Source: Gymnothorax reevesii (Eukaryota; Chordata; Actinopteri; Anguilliformes; Muraenidae). From it: a stretch of 64,000 nt of DNA. The position numbers and the translations under genes are program-made. The stretch is taken from NCBI GenBank assembly GCA_029721435.1, contig CM056587.1, forward strand, positions 15,285,667 through 15,349,666, read 5' to 3'. Every line of letters starts with the position of its first letter. Position 1 is the stretch's first letter. The notes under the pieces were generated by a model that saw only the letters and a program-made list of their open reading frames with translations, searched no databases and was not told the origin of the DNA. Shown one piece after another: positions 1-11,914 of the stretch.

Positions 1-1065
1 AAAACTCAATTTTTTTTATCATTTAATGCATTCTTGTTAACCTCTTCAATGCAATACTTGTCATCGGAGGGACTCTGATGCTCCTCCCACCTCGCCTTAC
101 AGCGCATTACATCTCCAAACACATTCCCAATTTGGTTTCCTTATCAGCAACTAAGTGTTAATTTGTTTCATTGCAATGATCAGTCTATCCAGTTCCTCTC
201 GGCTTGCATTATTATCCATTGCAATAATTAACTAGCATAAGCAATTAACTTAACTTTTCCTATTCACATTAATGGTAACATAAAACTTTAATGTCTTATG
301 AAGCTTCTAAATCCCTGTAGCTCTGAAACAATACATTTTTTCTGTGTCCGCATCCGATCGGCTTGATACGCCCGAGAACACATTTCTATAAATGCGGTTT
401 TGTCAACTCAGGTCCGTGTGTTAAGCTTGCTCATGCAAAAATAAAACTCTCTATATTATCATATTGCTAGCTAACACTCAACCAGTCTCCAAGTAAGAAT
501 TGGATAATTGATTGCTTTAAATCCTAGTCACACTAGAGGTGGAATGAGTCGGAATGCCGTCGGAAGTGCGTTCTAAAAATTCTGACTGCATTTTGAGTGT
601 GGGCGACCGGGGTTACCTCGTCATGAATTTGTATATGGCTCCATAACTCTTTGTCGCTAAAATTAGAGAAGTGGCAATGAAAGTTGCAATGTCTTGGCGA
701 TTTTTTTTGGTCCGCGAGAAATTTGCGTGGATTGGTTGAATTTACTTTAATAGTTGCAATCGCGACATGCAACTTCCTTGAGAGACTGAGCAATAGATTC
801 ACTCCGAGAACACACAGGTACAGTATGGTACATTTCGGTACGGCGACAATCATTTATCTGAACGCGTAATTTCGTGTATTTAACTCAGCATTATTTAGAA
901 TTACACACAGACGTTTCAAATGGTCTTTTATTTTATTTAAACAAAACGATCATGAAGCGCCAGTTAAATCACTTGATTTGTGGAAAAGGTAGCACAGACG
1001 TTTGAGAGCATTTTGTCTTTCATAGAGCATTGAACAATTTTTGAGTGGCCTACATAATTTTTATG
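1..1065. other. AT-rich intergenic DNA, no gene seen
   Basis: I see no coding region with recognisable motifs and no clear repeat ends. Short overlapping frames on both strands at 533-869 encode low-complexity peptides without family resemblance. This is most simply intergenic sequence. Confidence 0.5.
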
Positions 1066-1250
1066 CCCCCGCCCTCCAAAGAGGAAAGAGGGCATTATGT
1101 CGACACCATGTCCGTCCGTCGTCCATCGTCCACTTTCGTTTCCGTGGGATAACTTTAGAATCCCTCTCGGATTGATGCCATTTCTTAATGGCGTAATGGA
1201 AGTGGCTAGAGGAAGGTTCCTTTCGAAAACCAGCGCCGTGCAATATCTAA
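1064..1250. repeat. dispersed repeat with GCCCCCGCCC...AGAGGGCAT head
   Basis: The block opens with a GC-rich partial inverted repeat (GCCCTCC..., then GAGGGCATTATGTC) followed by CCGTCCGTCGTCCATCGTCC. This resembles a class of dispersed noncoding repeats common in fish, in which a GGGGGCATTATG-like head precedes CCGTCC repeats. The right boundary is not defined. Identity rests on remembered resemblance only. Confidence 0.4.
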
Positions 1251-2575
1251 TATGGCTGCCACAGCAGCCATCTCAATATGCCCTTGATCAACATGCAGGC
1301 GGGAGCATATACCACGCTCTGCGTTGCTCTTGTTCTGATCTGAATTTACCCCATTATTTAGTCGTCAATAGATTGCATGGGGCGAGAAACCGTAACTTCG
1401 ATTGCCAGAGGATTATTGTCAAAATTGGAAAACGTGTTAATAACAGAGAATAACTGAATACAAGCCAGGAACCCCACCAATTATCAATTCCAGAGATGCC
1501 ACTGTATATATGTAGGGCAAAATGTCGCCTACAAAACTTGTATTGATAGATCTCAATATAACGTATATTTATGTCACAATATTCAATATTCAGATCCCAG
1601 AAACATTTACCACAAAAAAGCAGCAGGCCTATCCCATTTAGGTAAAAAAAATTCATAACAAAAAAAGTAAGCTGAAGATCACTCTGGATTTTTTGTCAGA
1701 CACTGCTCACAGTCATAAAATTGCACAGCAAAAATTTCCGGGAGATGAATTACTGGTGACATGGTTGTTTTTTTGCCCCAAAGAAGGGCATTTTGGGGCA
1801 AAACCGGAAAAATTTACTTAGAAATTATTTCATCAAAAAACATCTACAAATGATATTTTTTACAGAGAGATATATTATAAAGTCATTAAAAAAATGAATT
1901 CTAGCCTTTTATCTTACTTAGTTCCTGAGATACAGGTCATAAAATGTGGTCTCATTTTCGGGCGTTTTGTGTTTTTGGCTGATTTTACCACACAAAAGTG
2001 GATCAAGATACACAACAGCTAAGGCCATTTTCAGATTAGGGATGAATATGGTTTGCATCGCCAATTTCAGCCTTGTGTAAGTAATCAATTTGAACAATAA
2101 GTCGCCAAAGTTGGCTGAAAATAGGTTCGCCAAAAAACTTTAAATATTCAAATTTTGAAGGGCTATAACTTGAAATCTATTTGAGATACTGGCCTAATAT
2201 TTGCCATTTTTTAAATTTGTATGAATATTTACTCGTAAATTTTTTCAAAAATGTTTGAGGAGATGACTTGGAAAATTTCTCAAAATCTGGATGATTTGAC
2301 ATGGAATGACCCAGGAGAGGTTTGTGTTTGTTGGTAATAAGATAAGAGTGAACATGACCAGATGGGGTGGATTAGTATAAAGTGCAATGCCGAGTACAAG
2401 CCGTCAACTGTTGTCCATATTCTTTACCTAGCCACAAAATACACAAAATATTCTCACAGTGTTACTGGAATTTTTCCTCAATGTTATCACTGCTAGGCAT
2501 TTATGGCAACTGATCATAAGAGGGTATTTGAGTTGTCTGGCCTTTTTTCAAGGTTGTGTGTTGTCCTTATCTGGG
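1251..2575. other. AT-rich intergenic DNA, no gene seen
   Basis: No convincing exon, repeat terminus or RNA gene is visible. Reading frames here are short and unlike known proteins. Confidence 0.45.
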
Positions 2576-2577
2576 CC

Positions 2578-2715
2578 CCATTCATTCATTCATTCATTCA
2601 TCTTCTATACCTGCTTATTCCTCACTAGGGTCACGGGGCGAGCTGGAGCCTATCCCAGCTGACTACGGGCAAAGGCAGGGACCCACCCTTGGACAGGCTG
2701 CCAATCCATCTGGGC
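2578..2715 (-). repeat. teleost interspersed repeat, 3' tail fragment with (CATT)n
   Basis: A (CATT)n tract is followed by TATACCTGCTTATTCCTC, AGGGTCACGGGGCGAGCTGG and GCCTATCCCAGCTGAC. These phrases are characteristic of a very abundant fish interspersed retroelement tail. Related copies in the opposite orientation lie at 12960-13180 and 43775-44085. The parent (LINE or SINE) cannot be fixed from this fragment. Confidence 0.65.
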
Positions 2716-3869
2716 CCCAAAGGTAGGAATTAAATTCTTCTAAAATCCTTCTTTAAATCCAGACAGAAAACACCTGTAGAGCTTTAACTACTTGCTGGGA
2801 GAAATGTGAAAAATGAAATAAGAAACATTAAGCTGTCCCACTGAATTGATTGAACATTCATGAAATGAAAGCATCAGTTCCCTCCTCTAACAGGGATGGA
2901 AATGACGTACAGATAGTGATTCAGGTTTAAGAATGTACAGATACAGTACCTTTGAGTTGGGTAATTCCCTTTTCCTACAAGCTAAAGTGAATAGCTTAAG
3001 CTCAGAAGAGTTGGAAAATGTTTATTTTAGAGCTGAATTTGAAGCCTGATTGAAATCAGGTTATATTTTTCCTCACAAATTACCATCTAAACATGTTTTT
3101 TATTTATTTATTTGTGAGGGAAATGGCCTTACCATAGATTAGTAATGGCCCTGTCTTCATGTAAAACTTGCTGCAAAAATAATGAATAAAATCCGCCCTG
3201 GCAATAGAACAAATCTGTGATGTGTTTTATTTAATATGCTATTCTGATGTCATTTGGGAGCATTTTTTTGAAAGATTTTTCCCCCAAAACAGGATTTAAG
3301 GAGACTTTAATATTGCAGAGGGTTGGGTAATCCCCGCTGGATTCAATGATTCACTGTTTGTTTTGTTTCTCGTGGTAATGTATACAAAGCCACGCTGCTT
3401 AGGTCAGCCTGCAGCTCTTGTCACTGACTGAACTTCAGTTTTTTCCCTGCTTAAAGTCATGCCATCTATGAAATAAAATGAGCCCATAACAACCAGCTTG
3501 ACAGTGCTCTCTTCAAAAAGAATACATTTCAAATTCCCATGCAAGGAATACGCACTGGGCAATACTGAAAGTCATTTTCCTCATTACAGAGGAGTTGAAT
3601 CTCACAAAAATTCAGAGAATCTCTCAAAGAGCAAAGCTGTAAGTTTACGAGAGGCATAAAGGAATGAGATCAATGCAGCTTGCAGCAATTCTGTGTGCCG
3701 GGGCATGAGAATTGAGTTCTTTATTCGCATTGTGGTCGTCCCTGCTGAGAAACGTGTTGCAATTGAGAGGAGACCACTCGACCCCACTGTACAATATTAT
3801 CCAAACATGTAGGGTCTTGAGGTGTTAAATAATGTCTTTTTTTGTAATCAATCAGAAAAGCCCCACAAC
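2716..3869. other. intergenic DNA, no gene seen
   Basis: AT-rich sequence with no recognisable coding exon or repeat boundary. Confidence 0.45.
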
Positions 3870-4068
3870 TAAAACAAGCAACAGCAGAAACTGCAAAAGT
3901 GACAACAGCAACATTGACAAAAACCGCCGAAACAACAGCAGCAGGAAAGTCAGTAACAGCTCTGACAAAACAACAGTACAACACCAACATCAAACAAAAC
4001 ATTAACAATATCATCAACAACATTATCATCAAAAATAAACAGTAACACCAGGACAAAAAAGACAACAA

Positions 4069-4104
<36 letters not shown>
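3870..4104. repeat. AAC/ATC cryptic simple sequence ending in (ATC)n
   Basis: The segment is dominated by CAA, CAG and ATC triplets and ends in a clean run of about twelve CAT units (about 4069-4104). A minus-strand frame here is methionine-rich only because it reads the triplet repeat, so it is not a gene. Confidence 0.8.
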
Positions 4105-5931
4105 ATACAAGAACAAGAACCGTTTCAAATAATTATGTGTCAGCAGCTGAAACCGACGACAAGGCGTAGCATCCCCGGATTCATCTTTTAATCATTAGCA
4201 ATTAGTGTTGTTTCAACAACATCCACAATTAAGGTTCCTATCTGCATAATTCATGACACCCTGGCGCTGATGTCAAAAATCAAATGCAACAAATTAAAAA
4301 TAACAAGTTTGAGACAGTGTGATTCAATTAAAAGCCAGAGAAACATTGGGCTATGCATAATTGAGGGGCAGCGCGGTAAGACACATGTCAGGCTTGTCAG
4401 CTGCGGAGCCTCGATTGGATTTCGGCTGCCAGGAGCACTTAAATCAGCTCTGTAAAAATTGCAGGTTACATTGATTTTCCCATTTTTATTTGCGCATGTG
4501 GTCTAGGCATGAGGTGAAAGAGGCAGACTAAATGTTTCAGAAAGGAAAATATTTTGAGTACGTGCATACTTATGTGGATGTGCATCTGCTGACACGTGCA
4601 TGCATCACTGTGTGTGTTTGTGTGAGTATGTGTGTGTGAGCGAGGTAAGGGGAGAGACATGCCCCATTTGAGAGAACATGCCGACGCCCAGGAATAGCAG
4701 AACAATTTACTGGCCCAGGTATAATGTCCATTTTTATTGCAGCTGTTACTATTTTAGTGCAGAGATTTGAAATGCAGAAGTACTAACTCAGAACAGTGAT
4801 GCAGTTGTAATCTTTAGAAATTTCCTTTCGAGTGTAATACTGGGAATATGATGGAATTCATCAGCGTTTTAAGCTGGGCTGTGAGTGCCTGGGGATAGAG
4901 CACTCCATGATCTCACAGCTGCGAGTCTGCTCTGAATATAAATTAAGAACTAAAACCTATTCAGGGGTAATAGCAATGGTCACATCTGGATATTCAGCAT
5001 TGAGCCTTCCAGGCCTTAAATGCAGAGAGTGGGCATAAATTGTCGAACACCAACACACTAATGTGGGTTATAATTGTCCTTGTTATTACAGGCCGAGTAT
5101 CACAGCAACAGTATTCCCTGCAGTACTGAAGCTATGGAAGCCGTCACACAGTGACCGTGAACACGTGTGTGTTTTGTCCATTTAATCGCCTGCTTTAGCG
5201 TAAAGTAGATGGCACTGCTGGATGTAAATTATGCAATGCAGCTGGCCCAGCGCACTGTCTTGCAGCTGTGTAGATGGTAAGCCCATTGCTAAAACAACGA
5301 TCAGCACAGCGAGAGGCAAGAGTGGAGACTTTCGATGCAGGAGAGACGGTAGAGAGGAAGGGAGAGGGATTCTGTTGTAAACGAGATCCGACTCCAGGCC
5401 TCAGAATTTTGGCGGGAGAACAGAGGCTGTAGCATCACGCACAGCAGGGTGAAGCCACTGGTGTGAGAACACCTGGCTACAGTCTGCAAGTGGAAAAGCA
5501 CGACCTCTGAGATCCATGTTAGTCCTGGGAAAATTCTGAAAGCTGTTCCTCTTATCTCCCCAACCTCACCAGAGACTTTCTGCCAGGTTCCCTTCACTGT
5601 CTTACGGGATAAAGAAGTAAAAAGTCCAGCGAAGCCTTGATTGGCCCAAATTTAGGGTCAGCAGAGCACGTTTGTTTCTCTAGATCTCTGCTGCAGACGA
5701 TGGCCTGCACCGCCATTGTTTTATATGGCCAGAAAGGAGCCAAGTATTCTCATGCGTCTTGGGGAATGATGATCCCGTTCTGATGTTGTACCAAAAACCC
5801 CTCTAAAAATACAAAAAAGAACATAATAGTAATTATTATTACTGTAATGTAATGTTGTTATATTAATATCCTCATCCCATTGAGTGAGGAGGGATGGGGT
5901 TATGAATTTCAGCAAGTACAAATGCTAACCC
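4105..5931. other. intergenic DNA, possibly low-copy; no gene seen
   Basis: This contains a short imperfect TG-rich tract near 4606-4640. The 5090-5290 part has balanced composition and no repeat look, such as is seen in conserved noncoding DNA, but conservation cannot be judged here. No exon is recognised. Confidence 0.4.
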
Positions 5932-6135
5932 TAGCGCAGGGGTGGGGAACCTTCTCCAGAAAGAGCCACTGTGGGTGCAGCTTTCATACCAACCAAGCTG
6001 CTACACCTGATTCTACTAATCAAGGCCCTTGAACATTCCAGAGGTTGATTAGTAGAATCAGGTGTGTAGCAGCTTGGTTGGTATGAAAGCTGCACCCACA
6101 GTGCCTCTTTCTGGAGGTTTTCCACCCCTGTGCTA
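5932..6135. mobile_element. fold-back MITE with TAGC(G/A)CAGGGGTGG ends (hAT-like)
   Basis: The left end TAGCGCAGGGGTGG and the reverse complement of the right end, TAGCACAGGGGTGG, match at all but one position. The two arms are complementary over nearly their whole length: for example, CAGCTTTCATACCAACCAAG on the left recurs inverted on the right. There is no coding capacity. The CAGGGG start is typical of hAT-derived elements. I did not find a clean 8-bp target duplication, so the exact ends and superfamily are uncertain. Confidence 0.75.
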
Positions 6136-6384
6136 CCACCACATTCACACTCCCCCTCACAAAAATAAATGCGGCTGTTGCTTGCTAACGTATTTCTGAC
6201 CCATCAAACCAGAGCCACACTACGCCATCAGATGGCACGATTCCTGATGGAGGCAATGAGGTAATTACAAATGACTGAGGCACAATGGCTCCCAGAAGCA
6301 TCGTCACAATCTTTCCACCAAGTGCTTAATTGTAGCCAGACACAGCAGCCTCGGCATGGCCTGTGTCCCGGCTGTAACCCTAAG

Positions 6385-6390
<6 letters not shown>

Positions 6391-6451
<61 letters not shown>
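6391..6451. repeat. (CT)n microsatellite
   Basis: A nearly pure CT dinucleotide run with one TTT interruption. It produces Ser-Leu and Arg-Glu repeat frames on the two strands, which are not genes. Confidence 0.95.
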
Positions 6452-6454
<3 letters not shown>

Positions 6455-7846
6455 GTGCAACATATGGGAAAATTTTTCAAACTTGATTGCTCCAATCTGA
6501 TTAAGTGGGAAGTTATGTAGCTGCAATTTATCGGTATTGTGGAAAACCAACTAGCAGCTGTGAAGCAAAGACTCCCATTAAAGAGGCTTTATGCCTGTTC
6601 TAATTCCGGCACGTTTCATGAAGCCCAGTCTAAGGTCACTCTGATTCGCCAAAGTGCTCAACTAAAATGCTAGCAAGCAAGTAAATCTTTGTACTCTACC
6701 AACACCAATAGAGCCATTTTTATGATGAACATGGAATCAAAGCTTAAGATGGACCCTGAAACCTTGGAAAAGTTTCCAGCAGTTTATTGTTTTTTTTTTT
6801 TTTAGACATTAGTGCCGTTGTGGAAGTTCAGATCCAGCTGTGGCTAGCCTGGGCAGCTCACAAGTGGGGAGGGAATGTGTTTGTATATTGTAGAATGGAG
6901 AAAAACGCCTTTACCTTTGGGCAAACCTGGCGCTCGGGCACAACCCTTCCTCCCACACAATACCCTTTATTACTAAACTGGAGTGTCTTTTCAAAACCAC
7001 AGATGCTAACTTACATAGTTGGAACCATTGACTGTGAATTGACAAAGTAAGTTGCTATGTGTGACCAGGTCATGATTTCACTGCTTAAACTGGATGTGTG
7101 CATTCATTTGCAGTCTAATAGGCACTGCCCCTTTTAGTATTCACTTAGCGCTATAGTGACGTTTCTTGGTCAACCATCTTTTTGGTGTACTTTGGCTATG
7201 TGAATTTCAGAATGGAGCGGTCATGGATGCGATGAAGCCAATGTCTGGTGAAATTAGTATCATCCTCGAGTATATGCTTTGTAAGTCGATGAACCTTCAT
7301 GTAACTCAAAGTATAATGAGTTATAGAGTCCTCTCCTGGTAATATTATAGTGTATGAGTTTATTAGTGTAAGGATGTTTGAGGATTTCGACATGTACGAA
7401 CGCCATGAGGCTAACTGCCGCAGTACTTGCAGCCAACCTAAAATAGATGAAAAGAAAATATCTTGTTTTAATTGGTTAAACTGAGTCTTTACGTTAGTTG
7501 TAGCCTTGGATGCTTTGCCTGAACTGAAGACAAGTGCCAGAGTATTAATGCTTGAAACGGATGTAAGTTGATTTTATTTTAATGAAATATATTCGGAGTT
7601 TGAGAAGAGCAATATATGTAATGAAAGAAAATGAATATGGTGTATTTACTGTGTGTGTATTTCTGTTTCGCCAGTATCACCACTTCCAATTTGTTGTTAA
7701 TAGGTTTTTCTTTTAGTCCTAAAGTATCGGTGTGCTTTTGCCAAAGCCTGTTTCGATCAAAGTTAGGACTGTTACCCATTACTGCCTAGCGCATTTGTAA
7801 GCCAAAATGATTAGATAGGGTGTTTTGTGAAAGAACTGTACTTTCA
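6452..7846. other. intergenic DNA, no gene seen
   Basis: Includes a T-rich run at about 6789-6803. No exon, RNA gene or element terminus is recognised. Confidence 0.45.
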
Positions 7847-9225
7847 CTGAACAAAAATATAAAGGCAACACTTCTTATTCTGAGAAATATGACCATGTTC
7901 AGAAGCTCACTGTACTTTAACTGAGCGTAGACAGATTGTATGACCATATTGCAATGCATTTTGATCAATGATTTAAACAGACAAACAAGAATCTCGTAAT
8001 GGCGTGATAATAAAGGGGATGGGGTCTATTGTCCAAATTTCACAAATCAATATTTGGTATGCCTGCCTTTTGCCTGCTACACTGCTACACATGTCTGCTG
8101 TGACGACTGTATGGTCAATGGTGAGTTGGGACAAGTGTTCCCCCTCTTCTTGAAGAGGTGTGTGGAGTTGGTGGCAATTAGCCGAAAGTAGGATCCAATG
8201 ACAAACTCATGGCTCGTGGACATCCTAAAGATGCTGGAAGGGGGATAAATCCGAGGAATAAGCCAACCATTCAAGCACACAAATGCTTTCAGGTTCAAGG
8301 AACTCTGTGCATACATGGGTGACGTGGGTCTGGCATGGTCATGCTGGATGGTAATTGTTCTGATGGATGAATGGTAGGACGATAGGCAGCAGCATTTCAT
8401 CGTGAAATTGGACTGTATTCAAGTTGCTGTTCATGAACTGCAGTTGGGTGCAATGTCCTTAGAAAATTCCCACCCAAACCAGCACTCCACCACCATGTCC
8501 AACCGTGCACACCATTATGTTAGCGTAACGATCCCCCGTCCATCCACTCTGTGAAGTTGAAAATGTGACTCGTCTCTAAAGAAAACAGTCCTCCATTGTG
8601 CCACTGGCCATCAAATGTGTTTGTTCACTTCAGTGAACCAATTTTTTCATCGAGCTGAGGAGAGGTCCAATCCACAAAGAGCAAAACAGATAAAGATATG
8701 GACTTCCTGGAGATTATTTTTCACAGTTTTGGCAAAAACGAGGCGATGGCGGGGACCAGCTATTTCATCTGCAGTGGCAGTTACTGGTCTCAGACAGTCA
8801 CAGAGATGGAGAGTCCAGATATGGAGGTCTAGGGCGAGGGTTGTCACATATGGTCGTCATGCATGTGGGCGGTGTATTGTCTTGCCTCATTCCTCAAAAA
8901 GATGTTTTATGCGACTTAATGTTGAAACATGGACATTAAAAGACATTTCTGCATCAAAAATGCTAATGGCACACTCCCAGATGGCTCAAGTCATTTATGA
9001 CATTTTGAACAATTGCAGAACTGGAACTTTTGAGGTGGCCTTTTATTGACCAGAGTACAGGATGTGCCTGGGCTGACTGTACCTGATTTCAATAGCTCTG
9101 GATCATTCTCCGCATGTCTGACAGGCCAATTTGGCACACAACCGTGGTCACATAAATAAACCCAATTAAGCCAACCTCAGGAAAGATTGAAAGGACTAAA
9201 CTGTTGCGTTTATATTTTTGTTCAG
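7847..9225 (-). mobile_element. Tc1-like transposon, degenerate copy
   Basis: The left terminus CTGAACAAAAATATAAAGGC and the inverted right terminus CTGAACAAAAATATAAACGC differ at one position. The right end abuts TA (9226-9227); the left flank is CA, so one target dinucleotide has mutated. The terminal sequence is that of a Tc1/mariner family familiar from salmonids and other fish. At about 1.38 kb, the length fits a full element with one transposase gene. The transposase lies on the minus strand and is broken. Confidence 0.85.
8080..9010 (-). pseudogene. Tc1-like transposase pseudogene
   Basis: Read on the minus strand, 8647-8847 encodes a peptide with TTLALDLHIWTLHLCDCLRP and ...TVKNNLQEVHI. 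This is the usual Tc1 segment after the paired helix-turn-helix DNA-binding domain. Further on, the minus strand of about 8525-8625 gives FFRDESHFQLHRVDGR, matching the (S/T)DESRF motif that carries the first catalytic aspartate of the DDE transposase. Stop codons and frame changes interrupt it (for example, after the DGR block and within 8400-8525), so no transposase can be made. The plus-strand frame at 8615-9049 is its antisense shadow. Confidence 0.75.
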
Positions 9226-9544
9226 TATAGATTCGGGCAAGTTTTATTATATTTTATTTTTCCCAAACGATTGGGAATATGGCCGTGTGCCCTCTCCTGT
9301 GCCTATTTTGTATTATTATCAAAATCCTTTTGGATCTATCAGATAAATCCATTTAACGCATTTGTTGGTTTTATGTGTTAATTATCCCCGCCAACATATG
9401 CTTTTGGGAAATGTACTCCTGGCTATATTATAATACTTATGTGCTAGCCTGGAACTTATACATTTACCTTTGTATTACTCTCAAACTCACAGACAAGCCT
9501 GCATGCTACACCAATTGTTATAGGCTACCAGTTTTTGTTATCCT
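9226..9544. other. short AT-rich spacer between two Tc1-like elements
   Basis: No recognisable gene or repeat. It separates the TA-flanked element ending at 9225 from the next Tc1-like remnant. Confidence 0.45.
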
Positions 9545-10720
9545 GGCCTTCATGCTAACAGGGTTCCTATAGACTTGCTTGAACACCTGCTCACTCGAGC
9601 ATTATCCAATCAGAAAGTGATGGCAGTAGGGCAATGCATAAGATCAGGGTCATCAATTGATATTCATATCGAACATCAAAATGAGGAAAAAATGTGATCC
9701 AAGACTCTGACCTCAGAATGTGTGATCTGACCGTGGAGTGATTTTTGGTGCGAGATGAGCTGGTTTGAGGATTTTGGGAAGAACTGATTGTCCAAAATGT
9801 TCATTCAGAACAGCCTCAGAGTTCACACTGACAAATCAAGTGAGCGGCAGTTCTGCAGATGGGAATGCCCTTTTGATGAGAGAGGTCAGAGAAGAATGGA
9901 CAGACTGGTTGAGCTGACAGAAAGGTTATGGTAACTCACATAACCACTCTTTACAGCTACAGTGAGCAGCAAAGCCTCCCAAAGTGCACAACATGTCAAA
10001 CCTTGAGGTAGACAGGCAGCTTCAGCTGAGGACCACGCCAACTTCTACTCCAGTGAGCCCAGAACAGAAAGCTGAGGCAGCAGTGAGCACACACTTGTCA
10101 AAACTGGACAGTTGAGAATTGGTTAAATGCTGCCTGATCTGATGAATCTTGATTTCAGCGACAGAATATTAATGGCTGAGACAGAATTTGCCATCTACAG
10201 CATGATTTCATGGACCTGACCTGCCCTGTGTCAACAATTCACGCTGGTGGTGGTGTAATGGTGTGAGGCATGTTTTTTTTGACACACTGTGGACATACTT
10301 GATACCCATCAATCACTGTTTGAATGCCACAGCTGAGTACTGATACTGACCATATGCATTCATTTATGGCCAAAATTTGTGAATCTTCTAATGCCTATTT
10401 TCAGTAAGATAGGGCACCATGTCATGACCAAAACTCATCTCAAACCATTTTCATTTAAACATACGTAGTGAGTTCAGTTCAGGTTAATAGCCCCTCATGT
10501 CAACAGGTCTGAATCCAAAACAGCGCGATTGGGATGTGGTAAAAGTTTTGCTTCATGAAAGTTGAAACTGTGCGATGCAATCATGTCATCATGGACTAGT
10601 ATCTCAAAGTGTCCAATATCTCATGGAATCCATGCCAGAAAGATTAGATGCCATTCTAAGAGCAAATAGAAACACTACCTTGTATTGGCCCTGTGTTCTA
10701 ATATAGTGCTCAGTGAGACA
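9545..10720 (+). mobile_element. Tc1-like transposon remnant of a second family
   Basis: This is a plus-strand Tc1-like element recognised through its transposase pseudogene. The right end, near TTCTAATATAGTGCTCAGTG, is a decayed form of the terminal repeat of a widespread fish family whose intact ends read roughly AATAAAGTGGCCGGTGAG. The left end is placed by analogy only. Its right end directly touches the TA that opens the next element at 10723, so the next element probably inserted at or next to this terminus. Confidence 0.7.
9681..10690 (+). pseudogene. Tc1-like transposase pseudogene, heavily decayed
   Basis: The start ATG is chosen at 9681 by position in the family. Recognisable blocks follow: SSERQFCRWECPFDERGQRR near 9838 (the usual (V/T)SERQ-C...DARGQRR-ARLV segment), VVV*WCEACFF near 10240 (from GGGGVMVWG-F), FSKIGHHVMTKTH near 10400 (from FQQDNAPCH, holding the second catalytic Asp in intact copies), and a C-terminal part near 10580-10670 (from DAIMS-W...SMP-R). 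Many stops and frameshifts lie between them, and the second catalytic Asp itself is no longer present. It is not functional. Confidence 0.7.
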
Positions 10721-10722
10721 TA

Positions 10723-11914
10723 CAGCGCCCTCCATAATTATTGGCAGCCCTGGTTAAGATGTGTTCTTTTGCTTGTAATAAATTCAGTTTTTTTCTAAAT
10801 AATATAGGACCCCAGTGAAAAAAAGAGGAAAATCCAACCCTTAATTCAAGTGCAATTATTTAGTGGGGAAAAAAATCCCACATTAAGAAATAATTCTTTT
10901 ACATCAAATCATGTGAGCCACAATTATTAGCACCCCTGATGTTAATACTTTTTACAATCCCCTTTTGCCAACAAAACAGCACCTAATCTTCTCCTATAAT
11001 GTTTCACAAGATGGGAGAATGCAGAAAGAGGGAGCTTTGACCATTCCTCTTTGCACAATCTCTCTAAATCATCCAGCGACCTGGGTCCTCTCTTCTGCAC
11101 TCTCTTCTTCAGCTCACTCCACAGGTTTTCAATGGGGTTGAGGTCTGGGGACTGAGATGGCCATGGGAGGAGCTTGATTCTGTGTCTGTAAAACCATTTC
11201 TGTGTAGATTTGGCCCCATGTTTAGGGTCATTATCTCGCTGAAAGACCCAGTTGCTTCCTCCACTTTGTTGGCAAGACTGGAGGCCGAGGACTGTCTCTC
11301 TCTCTGTACCAGCAGGGAGATGTACCGCTCAGTGCGCTGGCTGGTCTTTCTGGGACGTCCTTTCCTGGCTGCATTGGCTATGCGTTCAGACTGTTTGTAC
11401 TTCTTGATGATGTACTGCACGGTCGTGTGGCGTAACGATACCCGAGTTCCAATGTTTCTGGTGCTTTGGCCTTCTTTATGTAGCTGAATGATTTGCTCCC
11501 GCATTCGACGGGGTATCTCGCCTGTCTCAGCCATATATCACAGGAATACATTATGGGCATGGTCAGGCCATTTATATAGGCCAGTCTGTGTACAGAGGGA
11601 GTGTCCAGTTTGGTCACGCTTGACCAAATCAGACCAAGTGAGTCAACCATGTCCTGTAAACATCTTGAGTCAATTTTAGGTGAGTATTATAAGTTTTGTG
11701 ACTCACTAATGGAACTGTTCAGATACTTATTGGGTCAGATAATCGCCTTTCTGACCAAATATGCCATTTTGACATTAAATATTTGTTTAAAACATATTGA
11801 TTATCAAATATTTTATTAACTTTTACACACAATAGCAAGCATTTAGCCGAATATACAAAAGCTGTTATGTAGTCGAATTTTCAAGTAGTGTACAAATACT
11901 TATTGGAGCCACTG
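10723..11914 (-). mobile_element. chimeric Tc1-like element with unlike ends, TA-flanked
   Basis: The left end (CAGCGCCCTCCATAATTATT after TA at 10721-10722) and an inner copy of the motif near 10915 belong to the IR/DR-type Tc1 family that recurs at 54655-56137. The right end, read inward, is CAGTGGCTCCAATAAGTATT before TA at 11915-11916 and is a different terminal repeat. Inside, the minus strand joins the N-terminal half of one transposase to a C-terminal fragment like that of the copy at 54931-55866. The junction lies near 11240-11250. It is either a recombinant that moved as one unit or two truncated elements fused by deletion. Confidence 0.75.
11109..11534 (-). pseudogene. chimeric Tc1 transposase fragment
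   Basis: The open 141-codon frame starts with MAETGEIPRRMREQIIQLHK. The first ~96 residues form the HTH DNA-binding region of a Tc1 transposase (TTVQYIIKKYKQ and a [12 protein letters not shown] hinge, an AT-hook-like GRPR motif). After residue ~96 it enters DNA homologous to the 3' half of the second family but in the wrong frame: the reading [13 protein letters not shown] is the +1 frame of the expected [10 protein letters not shown], which would carry the second catalytic Asp. The first catalytic Asp region is deleted. No active transposase results. A DNA-binding-only protein is conceivable but unsupported. Confidence 0.75.

Noticed and set aside
3721..4128. 135-codon minus-strand frame with poly-Met
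   Set aside because: It reads an ATC/AAC simple-sequence tract; the methionine run is the triplet repeat.
8615..9049. 144-codon plus-strand frame
   Set aside because: The minus strand here encodes the recognisable Tc1-like transposase, so this is its antisense shadow.
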